64,000 nucleotides of DNA from an uncultured Alphaproteobacteria bacterium. Its GTDB lineage: Bacteria; Pseudomonadota; Alphaproteobacteria; Rhodospirillales; Rhodospirillaceae. Shown here in pieces: positions 46,605 through 55,981 of the stretch. Position 1 is the first letter of the stretch. The number at the start of each line of letters is the position of its first letter. The notes beneath the pieces are model-generated. The model searched no databases. It was not told where the DNA came from and saw only the letters and a list, made by a program, of their open reading frames with translations. Both the position numbers and the translations under genes were made by a program. The DNA lies in the NCBI GenBank assembly GCA_900079695.1, contig LT599022.1, forward strand, positions 2,007,245 through 2,071,244. The letters run 5' to 3'.

Positions 46605-47312
46605 TTACTCAGGCCGCCCCCACTGACTTTGCCAGGCAGCTTCTTCAACACATTGAAATATATGAGAAACAGCCTCAAAACCAGCACGCAAGGAAATTGC
46701 ATTCACCTGCTCGTTTAATGTTACCCACCTCCCATGAGCAAATAAATTTCGTGCCTTACGAAGCCCATCAACAACTTCAATCTGTCCACCCTCTATACAT
46801 AGACGCAATTCTCCATGACGCTCTATATATTGGAGCATAAATTCAATATCCCCCATGGACGGGTCTGATTTTTTCGGAATTCTGCCACAGATTTCCTTTG
46901 CAACAAGCTTCAACCCCCACTCAACAAAACAGCACAGAAGAACGATTGACATGGATTTATTTATTATATTCACATTATCTTCCCACATAGGAATTTGATC
47001 ATCAAGATAATCAAACTGTTCGGCTCCAGCATTCTTCTGTGCTACTGCCGCCATCCGCTGTACCTTTAGCTCGTTTAATCGAGTATTCGATGACAAAATC
47101 TGATGAAAACAATAATCGTTAAGTTGATACAGCTTATCAAAAATTAGAAAGAAAAGGTTGGAAAACCTCTCAGGCCGGTACATGTAACACCCATCTGCCA
47201 GAAGTTCTCCCCCATCACCCTCTACCACGGATCCAGCCCAGTACAATCCGCACTCATCTGATATTTCTAGATCATTAATCACTGTTCCACCTTTTCCCCA
47301 ACATTCGAGCAC
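46605..47312 (-). CDS. HEPN-like protein, unknown function
   Basis: A 235-residue, mostly helical protein. Near the C-terminus DGLRKARNLFAHGRW contains an R-N-x3-H arrangement (Arg188, His193), the catalytic motif of HEPN ribonucleases; the rest, including VLLCCFVEWGLKLVAKEIC, is unrecognised. HEPN proteins often act as abortive-infection or toxin RNases, which fits the neighbourhood, but the motif is also used in non-catalytic binding domains. The start is GTG 47312; GTG 47282 with AAGGTGG ahead is a good alternative. The gene is AT-richer than its surroundings. Confidence 0.6.
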   Translation of the reverse strand: MLECWGKGGTVINDLEISDECGLYWAGSVVEGDGGELLADGCYMYRPERFSNLFFLIFDKLYQLNDYCFHQILSSNTRLNELKVQRMAAVAQKNAGAEQFDYLDDQIPMWEDNVNIINKSMSIVLLCCFVEWGLKLVAKEICGRIPKKSDPSMGDIEFMLQYIERHGELRLCIEGGQIEVVDGLRKARNLFAHGRWVTLNEQVNAISLRAGFEAVSHIFQCVEEAAWQSQWGRPE

Positions 47313-47583
47313 AACTACTATTCAGCGCCCACGGGGACATTTCGGCACATTGCCTCTACGCCAGAGGAATCATAGGCGCGTTCAGACTTGTTCTATTGCT
47401 CAAGTTGAGTAACGCAGCTTAGGATTGGTTAAAGCCCTGTTTCCTGTCGCGCAGGGGTTCCATGACTGGCTACCAGGAGCAAAGGATATAGGCTTAGAGA
47501 CCAACCATCGCTTTGTCTCTCCATCGCCACATACTTACATTAGTCTCCAGATTCCCCTAACTTAACTTCCAAGGCCACAGAAT

Positions 47584-48339
47584 ATGTCAGAAATCACCCG
47601 TGTCCTCATTCCACTCGAGAGCCATTCAATTGAAACATTTCAAACTGCGCTCAGCTACGCAATTCAAATTTGCAAGAAAACCAAGGCCTCTAGCATCATT
47701 CTGTTAACGCACACCAAGCAACAATTAAAAGGCACCAGCCTCTATCAGTTTCTAGGAGACCGAGCTGTAAAAGCTTTGAGTAAGGGGACAGTCGCACTCA
47801 GCGGAGGCATCCAACTGCGTCACGAAACCATGCAGACGCTTCGATGGGTATCTCATCCCTCAGTCATCCTAGCCTACTATGCCGAAACAAGGATTCTCGA
47901 TCTGGCCGACGAGCAGCACAACATCGTCGGTGTCGTCGCCGTACCAGACCTGCCGGGAGAGGCTGACGATTGGGCGACGCGTTGGGGGACAATTGTTCAC
48001 GGCAGAGGACGAGTAGCTCCAGCCGCGTTGATTGAGGACGGAATCGTAGTCCGGGCTCTTGAGCATCTAACGCAAATGATAAACTTATCCACGGGGCTAG
48101 GCCACCCTCGCGACAAAGAGCAGGCCAATGAAGTCCTACGAATTTTACGAGCCAAAGGGCATATGGACCCCACCCCAAAAATCAGGTCTTGGGCAATCCG
48201 TAATGGTTGGCGCCCCAAGGACGCAGATGAACTTGAGAAACTATCTCTAAATATATGGAAGCTCAAGAACAAGCCAAGCATTGCAAAGTTTTGCAATGCT
48301 CACGAGCGATACGACCGATGGCGTCGTGACGAAGATTGA
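47584..48339 (+). CDS. Unknown protein, first gene of the Gabija-like cassette
   Basis: A 251-residue protein I do not recognise. The first 150 residues look like alternating strands and helices (RVLIPLESHS, SIILLTHTKQQLKG, VILAYYAETRILDL, IVGVVAVPDLPGEADDW), perhaps a Rossmann-like domain; the C-terminal 90 residues are helical and basic (VLRILRAKGH, WAIRNGWRPKDADELEKL, ending in ERYDRWRRDED). It is followed after 77 bp by another unknown gene and then by the OLD nuclease and helicase genes, all on one strand. Base composition is clearly lower in GC than the chromosome part, consistent with transfer. Confidence 0.7.
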   Translation: MSEITRVLIPLESHSIETFQTALSYAIQICKKTKASSIILLTHTKQQLKGTSLYQFLGDRAVKALSKGTVALSGGIQLRHETMQTLRWVSHPSVILAYYAETRILDLADEQHNIVGVVAVPDLPGEADDWATRWGTIVHGRGRVAPAALIEDGIVVRALEHLTQMINLSTGLGHPRDKEQANEVLRILRAKGHMDPTPKIRSWAIRNGWRPKDADELEKLSLNIWKLKNKPSIAKFCNAHERYDRWRRDED

Positions 48340-48416
48340 AGAGCCGCTCCAGAGACGGGACGGCATCATATGACATTGCAAATTCCATAAAACGTCGTGA
48401 GGTCAGGAGGGAATGA

Positions 48417-50348
48417 GTGACCAATCCAACCCGCCCTGAGTTTCCTTCACAAGTAGGTCAAGTTCGCCGCACGGATGTAACGTTACGATCTCTATATCCA
48501 CATTTAGAGACCAGAATTTTTGAGGTTGAACCTCATAGATATCTGCTCTTTTTCGATCGGGATCTGCTTGATGCAGCGTCGATTACAGAGCAGTTTGACC
48601 ACCAGATTTGCCCGGTCGCTGCCTGGATCAGCATCTCAAATCAGTTGCCCGCCACATATCTGCAGGAAATCCAGCCGATCCAAGACAAAGAGCTATCGCG
48701 CGGATTTGAAGGTTTTTCGTTTTCTTTCTCCGACATCGTTAACATCCTTATCAGAAAATTTCCTGACTTACCTCTCCCTCATCGCTATTCACCGAACCAG
48801 AACAACCCGATAACTTTCGCATTTGAGCAACAGCTTTCCCCCAAACAGGAACAGCAAGTTCTCTCCGTGCTGAATGGCATCCTCCCCGGATGGCCTATTG
48901 CATTTGCCTACGACCAGGAAAAACCCGCGCCTAATTCTCCAAAACCGCTAACGCACCCCAGAGACGTGGATATCGACATCAAGCCGCATCGCTTGCGACC
49001 AAAGGCGCCATTGTTTGTTCGGGACGACGAGGACTTTTGGTTCGGCAATGTCGATCAGATATTTGAAGGCCGGTTGCCACCAAGCGCCATACCCGGTGCA
49101 GCGAATATTGGAATGGCCTGCTATATCGACGCGTCGGTTGCCAAACAGATCGACTTGCGCCAAGCACTCTTAATGTATGACACCATTTTCTTCTCCCCGC
49201 CCATAATGCAAGGGGCACACTCGAAGCCAAGCTTTTGGGAAGAGCAACACGTTAACCAAGCCGACGTTCTAAAACTGATTGAGGCAAGCCGGTTGCGCCT
49301 CATCCTGACGCAGCCTGAGGAACGCACCGCCCCTGACTTTCTCCATGCGGCACATGAACGCGATCCTCATGCCGTGATTGGACGCCTCACAGCAGCAGGC
49401 ATCGTCGCAAGCGACTTGGTGAGGACCGCAGATGACTACCTCTTAGCTCGCCCCAACTTGAGGCCACAAGTCGGCAAACTCGCTTATTTGCTCGCGGAAG
49501 AACTAAGCTTGCCCACCGAAACTATGTTGCAACTGCTGCTATGGCCTCTTCACGCCCAGCGGCGTTGCCTGGCAGGTCTCATGCAGCGCGGACTTATGGG
49601 GATTCCGACCTTCAGTCAGGGGGGCATCCTTGCGAAAGAGCTTAATGCGACGACTGGTCGCGATTTGGAACTAGAGGCGCTTATGGCCAATAATGGGGTG
49701 CATGTCGCGCATGCCCTCAATGCCACCTTTATCCCTCCGCTAGAAGACGTCGGCGGATGGATCATCCCCAGAAAAATCGTTGGCGATCGCTTAAATTTTT
49801 ATCGATCCTTCACGACAAGTACGGCCCCCTGTTGGGCTGAAAATGAGCGGCGCAAGCAAGCGGGAACCCGCGTTTTACCGCCTGTTCCGCTGTTTGATTT
49901 TAATAGACACGCCCCCATTGAAGACATAATCGCGATCACCTCTCAACGCTCCGTGAGGCGAAAGGGACGGACCTTGATATCGCGGCTTTCTGAACTGCCA
50001 CAAGATGAGCGTGATGCGGAAATTGAGCGGATTGCCCAAGAGTTTTACGAACTTGGAGCCCGTCGAGATCGCCGCAATTTTCATCTGGATGTCGTCAATG
50101 ACAGCATCGACGTGGTTGCGGCCGTGGCCGAATTGAGCATCTTTCCGGTTAAGAGTGCATGGAATCTGCTTGCGCGCTGTATCAGCCTAGCACGGCATTT
50201 CCCGGCGCTAGATGCGCTTGCGGATACAATCGAAGAAAATTTAGGGCCCAAGATTGGCAGAAACAGCGACCTGGACTTTCTCTCCAAGGTTTCGCGCGTT
50301 GCGGACATCCGGAAAGACCAGCCGCCTAGTGGAGTGCACGGTAACTAG
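48417..50348 (+). CDS. Unknown 643-residue protein, second gene of the Gabija-like cassette
   Basis: Starts at GTG 48417 with a strong AGGAGGG. I see no membrane segments and no Walker, HEPN or nuclease motif. The N-terminal quarter is hydrophobic-aromatic (HRYLLFFDRDLL, CPVAAWISISNQLP); the centre has MACYIDASVAKQIDLRQALLMYDTIFF; the C-terminal 150 residues are helical and charged (RLSELPQDERDAEIERIAQEFYELGARRDRRNF). Position and orientation suggest it acts with the OLD nuclease/helicase pair 150 bp downstream, perhaps as sensor or effector. This is inference from context alone. Confidence 0.7.
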   Translation: MTNPTRPEFPSQVGQVRRTDVTLRSLYPHLETRIFEVEPHRYLLFFDRDLLDAASITEQFDHQICPVAAWISISNQLPATYLQEIQPIQDKELSRGFEGFSFSFSDIVNILIRKFPDLPLPHRYSPNQNNPITFAFEQQLSPKQEQQVLSVLNGILPGWPIAFAYDQEKPAPNSPKPLTHPRDVDIDIKPHRLRPKAPLFVRDDEDFWFGNVDQIFEGRLPPSAIPGAANIGMACYIDASVAKQIDLRQALLMYDTIFFSPPIMQGAHSKPSFWEEQHVNQADVLKLIEASRLRLILTQPEERTAPDFLHAAHERDPHAVIGRLTAAGIVASDLVRTADDYLLARPNLRPQVGKLAYLLAEELSLPTETMLQLLLWPLHAQRRCLAGLMQRGLMGIPTFSQGGILAKELNATTGRDLELEALMANNGVHVAHALNATFIPPLEDVGGWIIPRKIVGDRLNFYRSFTTSTAPCWAENERRKQAGTRVLPPVPLFDFNRHAPIEDIIAITSQRSVRRKGRTLISRLSELPQDERDAEIERIAQEFYELGARRDRRNFHLDVVNDSIDVVAAVAELSIFPVKSAWNLLARCISLARHFPALDALADTIEENLGPKIGRNSDLDFLSKVSRVADIRKDQPPSGVHGN

Positions 50349-50498
50349 GCTTGTGGGGCGGCTCAGATATCCAGCACGGCCTGGCGGGGAAACAAGCAAT
50401 TTCATCGCTGGACAGAAAACACTCAACCACCGGAACGATGTGCGTTTAATATTTTCCAAACCGGTTGTTGGCCGGTAGTCTCCATCTGGAGGGGGACG

Positions 50499-52787
50499 AT
50501 GCACCTACATTCCTATCGACTGCGAAATTTCCGCCGGCTTCGGGACGTGCATGTCGAGCTTGCGTCTGACATCTCCATTTTCGTTGGTGCAAACAATAGC
50601 GGAAAAACATCTGCCACGCAGGCGATGCAGATGTTTCTCTCCGGCGGCAAAGATGCATTCTCTCTGTATGACTTCAGCTCGCATGTCTGGCAGTTGCTGG
50701 ATGAGATCGGCGAACGAGAGGGCGAGGTCGCCGAGGCCGAATTTCCTACCGCGTCGCTTGACGTCTGGTTCGAGGTAGGAGCGGAAGACCTCTATCTCGT
50801 TATACCCATCCTGCCTTCAACCGCTTGGGCTGGAACACTCGTTGGCGTCCGAGTGGAACTCGCACCGAAAAACAGCGCTGAATTGATCCAGCGTTATCGC
50901 GCCGCTCGTGATGATGGTCGGGCGAAGGCGGCGGCGCTCCCCGGTGGCGCAGGCAATTATGTGCCTTGGCCGAAATCGCTGTCAGATTATTTGCTTAAGG
51001 AGCTGAGACGAGAGTACGAGCTGAACTATTTTGTCCTGGATCACACGCAGTTTGATGCGAAATTTCAGCCGATGGAAGGATATCAGCCGCTACCGCTGGG
51101 CGATGAACCGGGTGGTGCTGCCGTGTTGAAATCGCTCATCAAGGTCGATTTCCTGAATGCACAGCGACACCTCGCGGACCCATCCACGATGTCCGGCGGC
51201 GGCCGTTCGGAGGATTTGTCGAAGCGCCTGAGTCGCTTCTATCAGCGCAATCTTGATCAGCGTCAGGACGATCATCAGGCGCTTAAGGCGCTGTTCGAGT
51301 CTGAGATAGGCCTCGACAAGCACCTCGCTGAGGTTTTCAAGGACACGTTGGAACGCTTGGGACACTTGGGTTATCCAGGCCTCAATAACCCAAAACTCGA
51401 AATCAGGTCCGCCTTGAACCCCGCGTCTATCATGACGCAGGACGCGCGCGTCCACTATATCGTGGGTGAAGGTGCGCAGACGATTACACTGCCTGACACC
51501 TACAATGGGCTGGGCTTCAAGAACCTGATTTATATGGTAGTCGAAGTGCTCGACCTTCAAGAGCGTTGGAAGGCCGAAGAGGAGAAGCGTGCGCCTCTCC
51601 ATCTTATTTTTATTGAGGAACCCGAAGCGCACCTTCACGCGCAACTCCAGCAGGTGTTCATTCGCAACATTCTCGACTTGCTGATCATACCGGGTGAGGC
51701 TGAGGGGGCATTCACCAGCCAGGCGGTCATTACGACGCACTCTCCGCATATCCTGTACGAGCGCGGCTTTCAGCCGATCCGCTACTTCCGACGCAATCTG
51801 GTTGGAAGTGATCAGGTCACCGAAGTGCTTAACCTCTCTACATTTTACGCGCAGGAAACAGAGCATCGTGATTTTCTGCAACGATATCTGAAGCTCACGC
51901 ACTGCGATTTGTTTTTCTCGGATGCCGCCGTACTCGTGGAGGGCAATGTCGAGAGATTGCTGCTTCCGATCATGATATCGAAAGTAGCAACCTCGCTAAG
52001 GTCCTCCTGCATTTGCATTCTCGAGGTTGGCGGTGCCTTTGGTCACAAATTCAGATCGCTGATTGAGTTCCTCGGAATCGTCACGCTGATTATCACCGAC
52101 GTGGACAGCGTTATCCTGTTGCCTGCCAACCATGATGGCGATGACGACGACGAGCTTGAGGTTGAAGTCGAGGCACCAGAAACGGAAGCCGTTGATGGCT
52201 CCGAAGTGTCGCCGGAGGCGGGCGCTCCGCCCGCAACATCTGGCGAAGTGCCCGCCCCCGCGCCCATCTGTCGCTACGCAAAGAAATGCCTACCAAGTGT
52301 GGCCGGGGCGGTCACTTCCAACCAAACCCTCGTGAAATGGCTTCCTGCGAGGCAATCGATCAACGCTCTTTTCGAAGCGACGGAGCAGGAAAAGGAAACC
52401 CTGGTGAACGGCACGACCCGCATCCGCGTTGCCTATCAAACGCCTGTGACAATCGTGTGGAACAGTCATAACGCCGAACTGGCCGGGCGGACTTTAGAAG
52501 AAGCTTTCGGGCTTGAGAACGCAGAGTGGTGCCAGAGTGTAGAACAGAGGAAATTGGGCCTGCGCTTGCGTGGTGCACTAGCTGATCCTGCGGCACTGGC
52601 GGCAGGGCTTCACAAACGGGTCAGTGGCGACAAGTTTGACAAGACCAAGTTCGCTCTTGGGGTACTTACGGCCCGACCGGAAGAGTGGCAGGTTCCGGCA
52701 TATATCCGCGACGGTCTCACTTGGCTCAAGGCACAGATTGATCTCGAAGTAGAGGCCGAGGTGGAAGGGGTTAAGGTCGGTGAGTAG
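50499..52787 (+). CDS. OLD-family ATP-dependent endonuclease (GajA-like)
   Basis: A 762-residue protein: ABC-type ATPase head with Walker A FVGANNSGKTSAT (30-38), an IFIEEPEAHLHAQLQQ signature/Walker B block, and a D-loop His region VITTHSPHIL; then a TOPRIM nuclease domain with LVEGNVERLLLP (Glu481) and LIITDVDSV (Asp534, Asp536). This is the class 2 OLD layout used by GajA of Gabija. It is longer than the prototype (about 580 residues), partly because of an acidic, Ala/Pro-rich insert at about 545-590 within the TOPRIM part. GGAGGGGG precedes the ATG. The helicase gene overlaps its end by 8 bp. Confidence 0.85.
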   Translation: MHLHSYRLRNFRRLRDVHVELASDISIFVGANNSGKTSATQAMQMFLSGGKDAFSLYDFSSHVWQLLDEIGEREGEVAEAEFPTASLDVWFEVGAEDLYLVIPILPSTAWAGTLVGVRVELAPKNSAELIQRYRAARDDGRAKAAALPGGAGNYVPWPKSLSDYLLKELRREYELNYFVLDHTQFDAKFQPMEGYQPLPLGDEPGGAAVLKSLIKVDFLNAQRHLADPSTMSGGGRSEDLSKRLSRFYQRNLDQRQDDHQALKALFESEIGLDKHLAEVFKDTLERLGHLGYPGLNNPKLEIRSALNPASIMTQDARVHYIVGEGAQTITLPDTYNGLGFKNLIYMVVEVLDLQERWKAEEEKRAPLHLIFIEEPEAHLHAQLQQVFIRNILDLLIIPGEAEGAFTSQAVITTHSPHILYERGFQPIRYFRRNLVGSDQVTEVLNLSTFYAQETEHRDFLQRYLKLTHCDLFFSDAAVLVEGNVERLLLPIMISKVATSLRSSCICILEVGGAFGHKFRSLIEFLGIVTLIITDVDSVILLPANHDGDDDDELEVEVEAPETEAVDGSEVSPEAGAPPATSGEVPAPAPICRYAKKCLPSVAGAVTSNQTLVKWLPARQSINALFEATEQEKETLVNGTTRIRVAYQTPVTIVWNSHNAELAGRTLEEAFGLENAEWCQSVEQRKLGLRLRGALADPAALAAGLHKRVSGDKFDKTKFALGVLTARPEEWQVPAYIRDGLTWLKAQIDLEVEAEVEGVKVGE

Positions 52788-54705
52788 TCGCGCGCAACAG
52801 CCCAATACGCTGGCCGACGTAGATCTCCGGCACTGCCTGGAAGCACAGCCGCCGACCAGCTTCAACATGGTCGCCGGGGCGGGATCGGGAAAAACCACGT
52901 CGCTGATCAAAGGACTCGCCTCGACCATCGCTATCCACGGTGAGCGTTTGCGACTGCGCAGGCAGCGCGTGGCTTGCATCACCTATACCGAGATCGCCGC
53001 CGAAGAGATTTGGGTGGATGTGGGGAATACCCCCCTCGTTCATGTTTCCACGATCCATAGTTTCTTTTGGCTGATCGCGCGCGGCTTCCAGCAAGACATC
53101 GCCGATTGGGTCGTGAACAGGATCGACGAACGGATTGGAGAATTGCGGCACGACGCAGCCAATTTTGGCCCCCGCGTTCAGCAGAAAACGAAAGACAAGA
53201 ACGCCCGCGATATCGTGCGCTATGCACAGCAACGCGAGGCTATCACGCAGGTTCGTACCTTCACCTATGGAACCGGGAGCGATTACGCCAAGGGTATCCT
53301 CGGCCACGACGATATCATCAAGATGGTTTCGCAGTTAATAACCCATCGCCCACTTTTCCGAACTCTCGTGGCACAGCAATTTCCGTTTATTTTTGTGGAT
53401 GAGAGCCAAGATACCTTTCCCATCGTCGTCGAAGCATTGATGACGATCCAGCGGCAGGAGCAGGCCCGCTTTTGCCTCGGATTCTTCGGTGATCCGATGC
53501 AGCGCATTTACCCTACCGGCATTGGCGCGGTTCCCAAACCTGATGATTGGTGGGCAATTTCCAAACCGGAAAACTTCCGTTCGCCGACCACGGTATTGAA
53601 CCTCGCGAACGCCATCCGCCGCGACGGTGACGATCTGGTTCAGGTCGGCGGCCGGAAGAAGAAAGAGGGCGAAGAGGAAGTGCCGGTCGTAGGCACGGCG
53701 CGACTGTTCGTCTTGCCGATTGACGCCCATCGCGACGAACGCGTAGCGCAAGTGCGGGCGTGGGTCGCCAAAGCAAACGATGACGAAATGTGGCAACCTG
53801 CTGCCAAGAATGATCCGGTAAAAATGTTGGTAATCGTACATCGCATGGCGGCGAAGCGATTGGGCTTCGGAGACCTCTACGCGGCGCTCAATGATAAAGC
53901 GCCGGATGCTTTCAAAAATGGTTTTCTGGATGCGACGGCTTGGCCGCTGCGGCCGTTGGTTTCGTTTCTCCTGCCGCTTGCGGAGGCCGTCCGCGAAGGA
54001 CGAGGTTTCGATACGATGCGGCTGCTTCGTCTCCATTCACCGTTGCTCGTGAAGGCCGACTTGCAGGGAGTGGACGTCGCCGGGCGCCTAAAGCACCTTC
54101 AGACAGCAAGCAATCAGGTCTGCAAATTGATGGGACCGGAATCGCAGGCGACCATCCGTGACGTGTTGATAGTTGCAAAAGAAAATGACTTGGTTGCATT
54201 TGACGCTCGTCTGTCCGCTTATATTGAAGATATCGTTGCGAACACCCCTGAGGCCGAAGATGGCAAACCGGAAGGGGAGGAAGATCTTTCAAGAGAAATC
54301 AATTCGATGGCCGCATTCTTCGCGTGCCCAGCCAATCAACTCCGGCCTTATCAGGCGTATGTTAACGAGGAATCTCCTTTCTCCACCCAGCAAGGCGTAA
54401 AGGGAGCTGAGTTTGATCGCGTGCTTGTTGTGCTCGACGACGACGAAGGCACGCACGTTCAATTCTCCTACGAAAAATACTTTGGATTAAAGCAACTTTC
54501 CGCGCGGGATTACAAGACACTGGAGGAAGGTGGCGAAACCGGTGTCGAGCGAACGAGGAGGCTCTTCTATGTTTGCTGCACACGCGCTCGACAAGATCTG
54601 GCGGTCATTCTTTTCGTCGCTGATCCCGCTGTAGCAATAGCACATATTCGCGTTCTCGGGCTCTTCCCGGAAGCGGATATCTTCTCGCAGGACGCCCTTA
54701 CTTAG
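52780..54705 (+). CDS. UvrD/Rep-like superfamily 1 helicase (GajB-like)
   Basis: A 641-residue helicase from GTG 52780, inside the last codons of the OLD nuclease gene. Motif I NMVAGAGSGKTTSLIKG (residues 32-40), motif II FIFVDESQDTFPIVVEAL (about 206), motif III LGFFGDPMQRIY, motif V KGAEFDRVLVVLDDDEG and motif VI RRLFYVCCTRARQDLAVIL are all intact. The overlap and pairing with a class 2 OLD nuclease is the defining arrangement of Gabija anti-phage systems, in which GajA cleaves DNA and GajB senses DNA ends. It is longer than the prototype GajB (about 490 residues). Confidence 0.85.
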   Translation: MSSRAQQPNTLADVDLRHCLEAQPPTSFNMVAGAGSGKTTSLIKGLASTIAIHGERLRLRRQRVACITYTEIAAEEIWVDVGNTPLVHVSTIHSFFWLIARGFQQDIADWVVNRIDERIGELRHDAANFGPRVQQKTKDKNARDIVRYAQQREAITQVRTFTYGTGSDYAKGILGHDDIIKMVSQLITHRPLFRTLVAQQFPFIFVDESQDTFPIVVEALMTIQRQEQARFCLGFFGDPMQRIYPTGIGAVPKPDDWWAISKPENFRSPTTVLNLANAIRRDGDDLVQVGGRKKKEGEEEVPVVGTARLFVLPIDAHRDERVAQVRAWVAKANDDEMWQPAAKNDPVKMLVIVHRMAAKRLGFGDLYAALNDKAPDAFKNGFLDATAWPLRPLVSFLLPLAEAVREGRGFDTMRLLRLHSPLLVKADLQGVDVAGRLKHLQTASNQVCKLMGPESQATIRDVLIVAKENDLVAFDARLSAYIEDIVANTPEAEDGKPEGEEDLSREINSMAAFFACPANQLRPYQAYVNEESPFSTQQGVKGAEFDRVLVVLDDDEGTHVQFSYEKYFGLKQLSARDYKTLEEGGETGVERTRRLFYVCCTRARQDLAVILFVADPAVAIAHIRVLGLFPEADIFSQDALT

Positions 54706-55040
54706 CTATCGTCGCGACTTGATCGACCGTCTCCCGGCTCTCCCGTCTGCGGACAACCTGTCCACTATCGGCCCAGACAAGACAAGCATGATATAACGTA
54801 TTGTTGTAGAATGAGAAATATGCATATCCCCCCCCTTGAACGCCTGGATGCATATTTATCATCCTTTGTCGATATTGCTGTCATGCGCGCCTGTTGGTAT
54901 TATTTGGCATCGGCTAACCGGCCGTGCCGTCCACACTGGCGAAGCCTTCGGGGCAGGTTTCTTATCATCCTGACACTCTCTTTTGAGGCGCTCAGGGCTT
55001 AGTGGACACGCCTCTCTCCAGCGCCGAGAAGGAGGATGTT
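54706..55040. other. Intergenic region after the defence cassette
   Basis: About 335 bp. A 63-codon frame at 54811-55002 lacks a ribosome site and protein-like composition, and I do not call it. I see no hairpin or repeat of note. Confidence 0.4.
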
Positions 55041-55931
55041 ATGCGTTTGTTCTTCCCAAATCTCACCCGACCGAAAAAGGCTGCCAAATACCTTTCGGGT
55101 ATCTTTCCAAGGATTCCTTTGTCGAACGCTCAGCAAGCCGTTGCTATGGCGTGCGGCTACCGCGACTGGCACGAGTTTGAAACCTGTCATGCCACCTCCG
55201 AGCCGAGCGTATTGGACGAGGACCTAACCGACAGCGCCTTCCATGAACGGGCCGGAGCCTTGTCGCGCAGCTTAGCGGCATCACTGAACATGCATGACGG
55301 CGACGTACAGGCCGCGCTGCCAGGCATGAGACTGACCGGAAATCGAGCATTCTCTCATGACGACCACGAGGCGATTCGGATAGCTTGTTGGCGGTCTGGG
55401 CCGATTCCGTGGCGGGCGGGACGACATGCTGGAGCGATCTTCCACATCAAGAGCACGGGCTTCCCTAAGGACGCTCCTCATTGGTGGCGCCAATCTGCTG
55501 CTGGCGTGAGATTCATCAACCACGCCATCGCCAACGGTGCATGTGCCACATTCGAGGCTGTCGTTCCACGTACACGCCTGCGGGATTTCGTGCCCCGGCT
55601 CCTTTGGCTGCCATATGGATGGATGGACATGGAGGACAGCAGTCGTGTGCTATTTTCCCGCGACTATCTGCCGTTATGGCGGATAATCGGCGGCAAAGTG
55701 GAGAGAATCAAGCCGACGACTGAGGTGCACGCTTACCGTAATCGGCAATGGTTTCGGGAAAGTGGCCAGCCGTGGTCCCATGGCTCAGCGAAAGAAGCCG
55801 CCGAGCACATGCTGGCTGGGTATGGCATCACGTCGCTTCCCCGGCTCGCAGACGTTTTGCCGATCCTGATCCATGACGAGCACATCGACATTAGAGGCGC
55901 CGCCAAGGTTCTGGATGGCATGCAGGAGTGA
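55041..55931 (+). CDS. Hypothetical protein, possible accessory-region gene
   Basis: The frame opens at GTG 55002, but ATG 55041 with GGAGG eight bases ahead is the better start (296 residues). The N-terminus LTRPKKAAKYLSGIFPRIPLSNAQQAVAMACGYRDWHEFE resembles a short helical motif seen at the start of several plasmid and island proteins. The central region is rich in Trp and His (HWWRQSAAGVRFINHAI). I cannot assign a function. It converges with the next gene over a strong hairpin. Confidence 0.65.
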   Translation: MRLFFPNLTRPKKAAKYLSGIFPRIPLSNAQQAVAMACGYRDWHEFETCHATSEPSVLDEDLTDSAFHERAGALSRSLAASLNMHDGDVQAALPGMRLTGNRAFSHDDHEAIRIACWRSGPIPWRAGRHAGAIFHIKSTGFPKDAPHWWRQSAAGVRFINHAIANGACATFEAVVPRTRLRDFVPRLLWLPYGWMDMEDSSRVLFSRDYLPLWRIIGGKVERIKPTTEVHAYRNRQWFRESGQPWSHGSAKEAAEHMLAGYGITSLPRLADVLPILIHDEHIDIRGAAKVLDGMQE

Positions 55932-55947
55932 ATTAACTTGCGACAAC

Positions 55948-55981
55948 GGAAGGGAGAGGCCGCTTACGGCCTCTCCCTTCC
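55948..55981. terminator. 14-bp hairpin between convergent genes
   Basis: GGAAGGGAGAGGCC (55948-55961) and GGCCTCTCCCTTCC (55968-55981) are perfect complements with a 6-nt loop, between a plus-strand gene ending at 55931 and a minus-strand gene ending at 55964. There is no T-run, but stem strength and place suggest a bidirectional stop. Confidence 0.55.

Noticed and set aside
54811-55002. A 63-codon frame after the helicase gene
   Set aside because: No ribosome site, no protein-like pattern, and it ends at the start of the next gene's frame. Probably chance.
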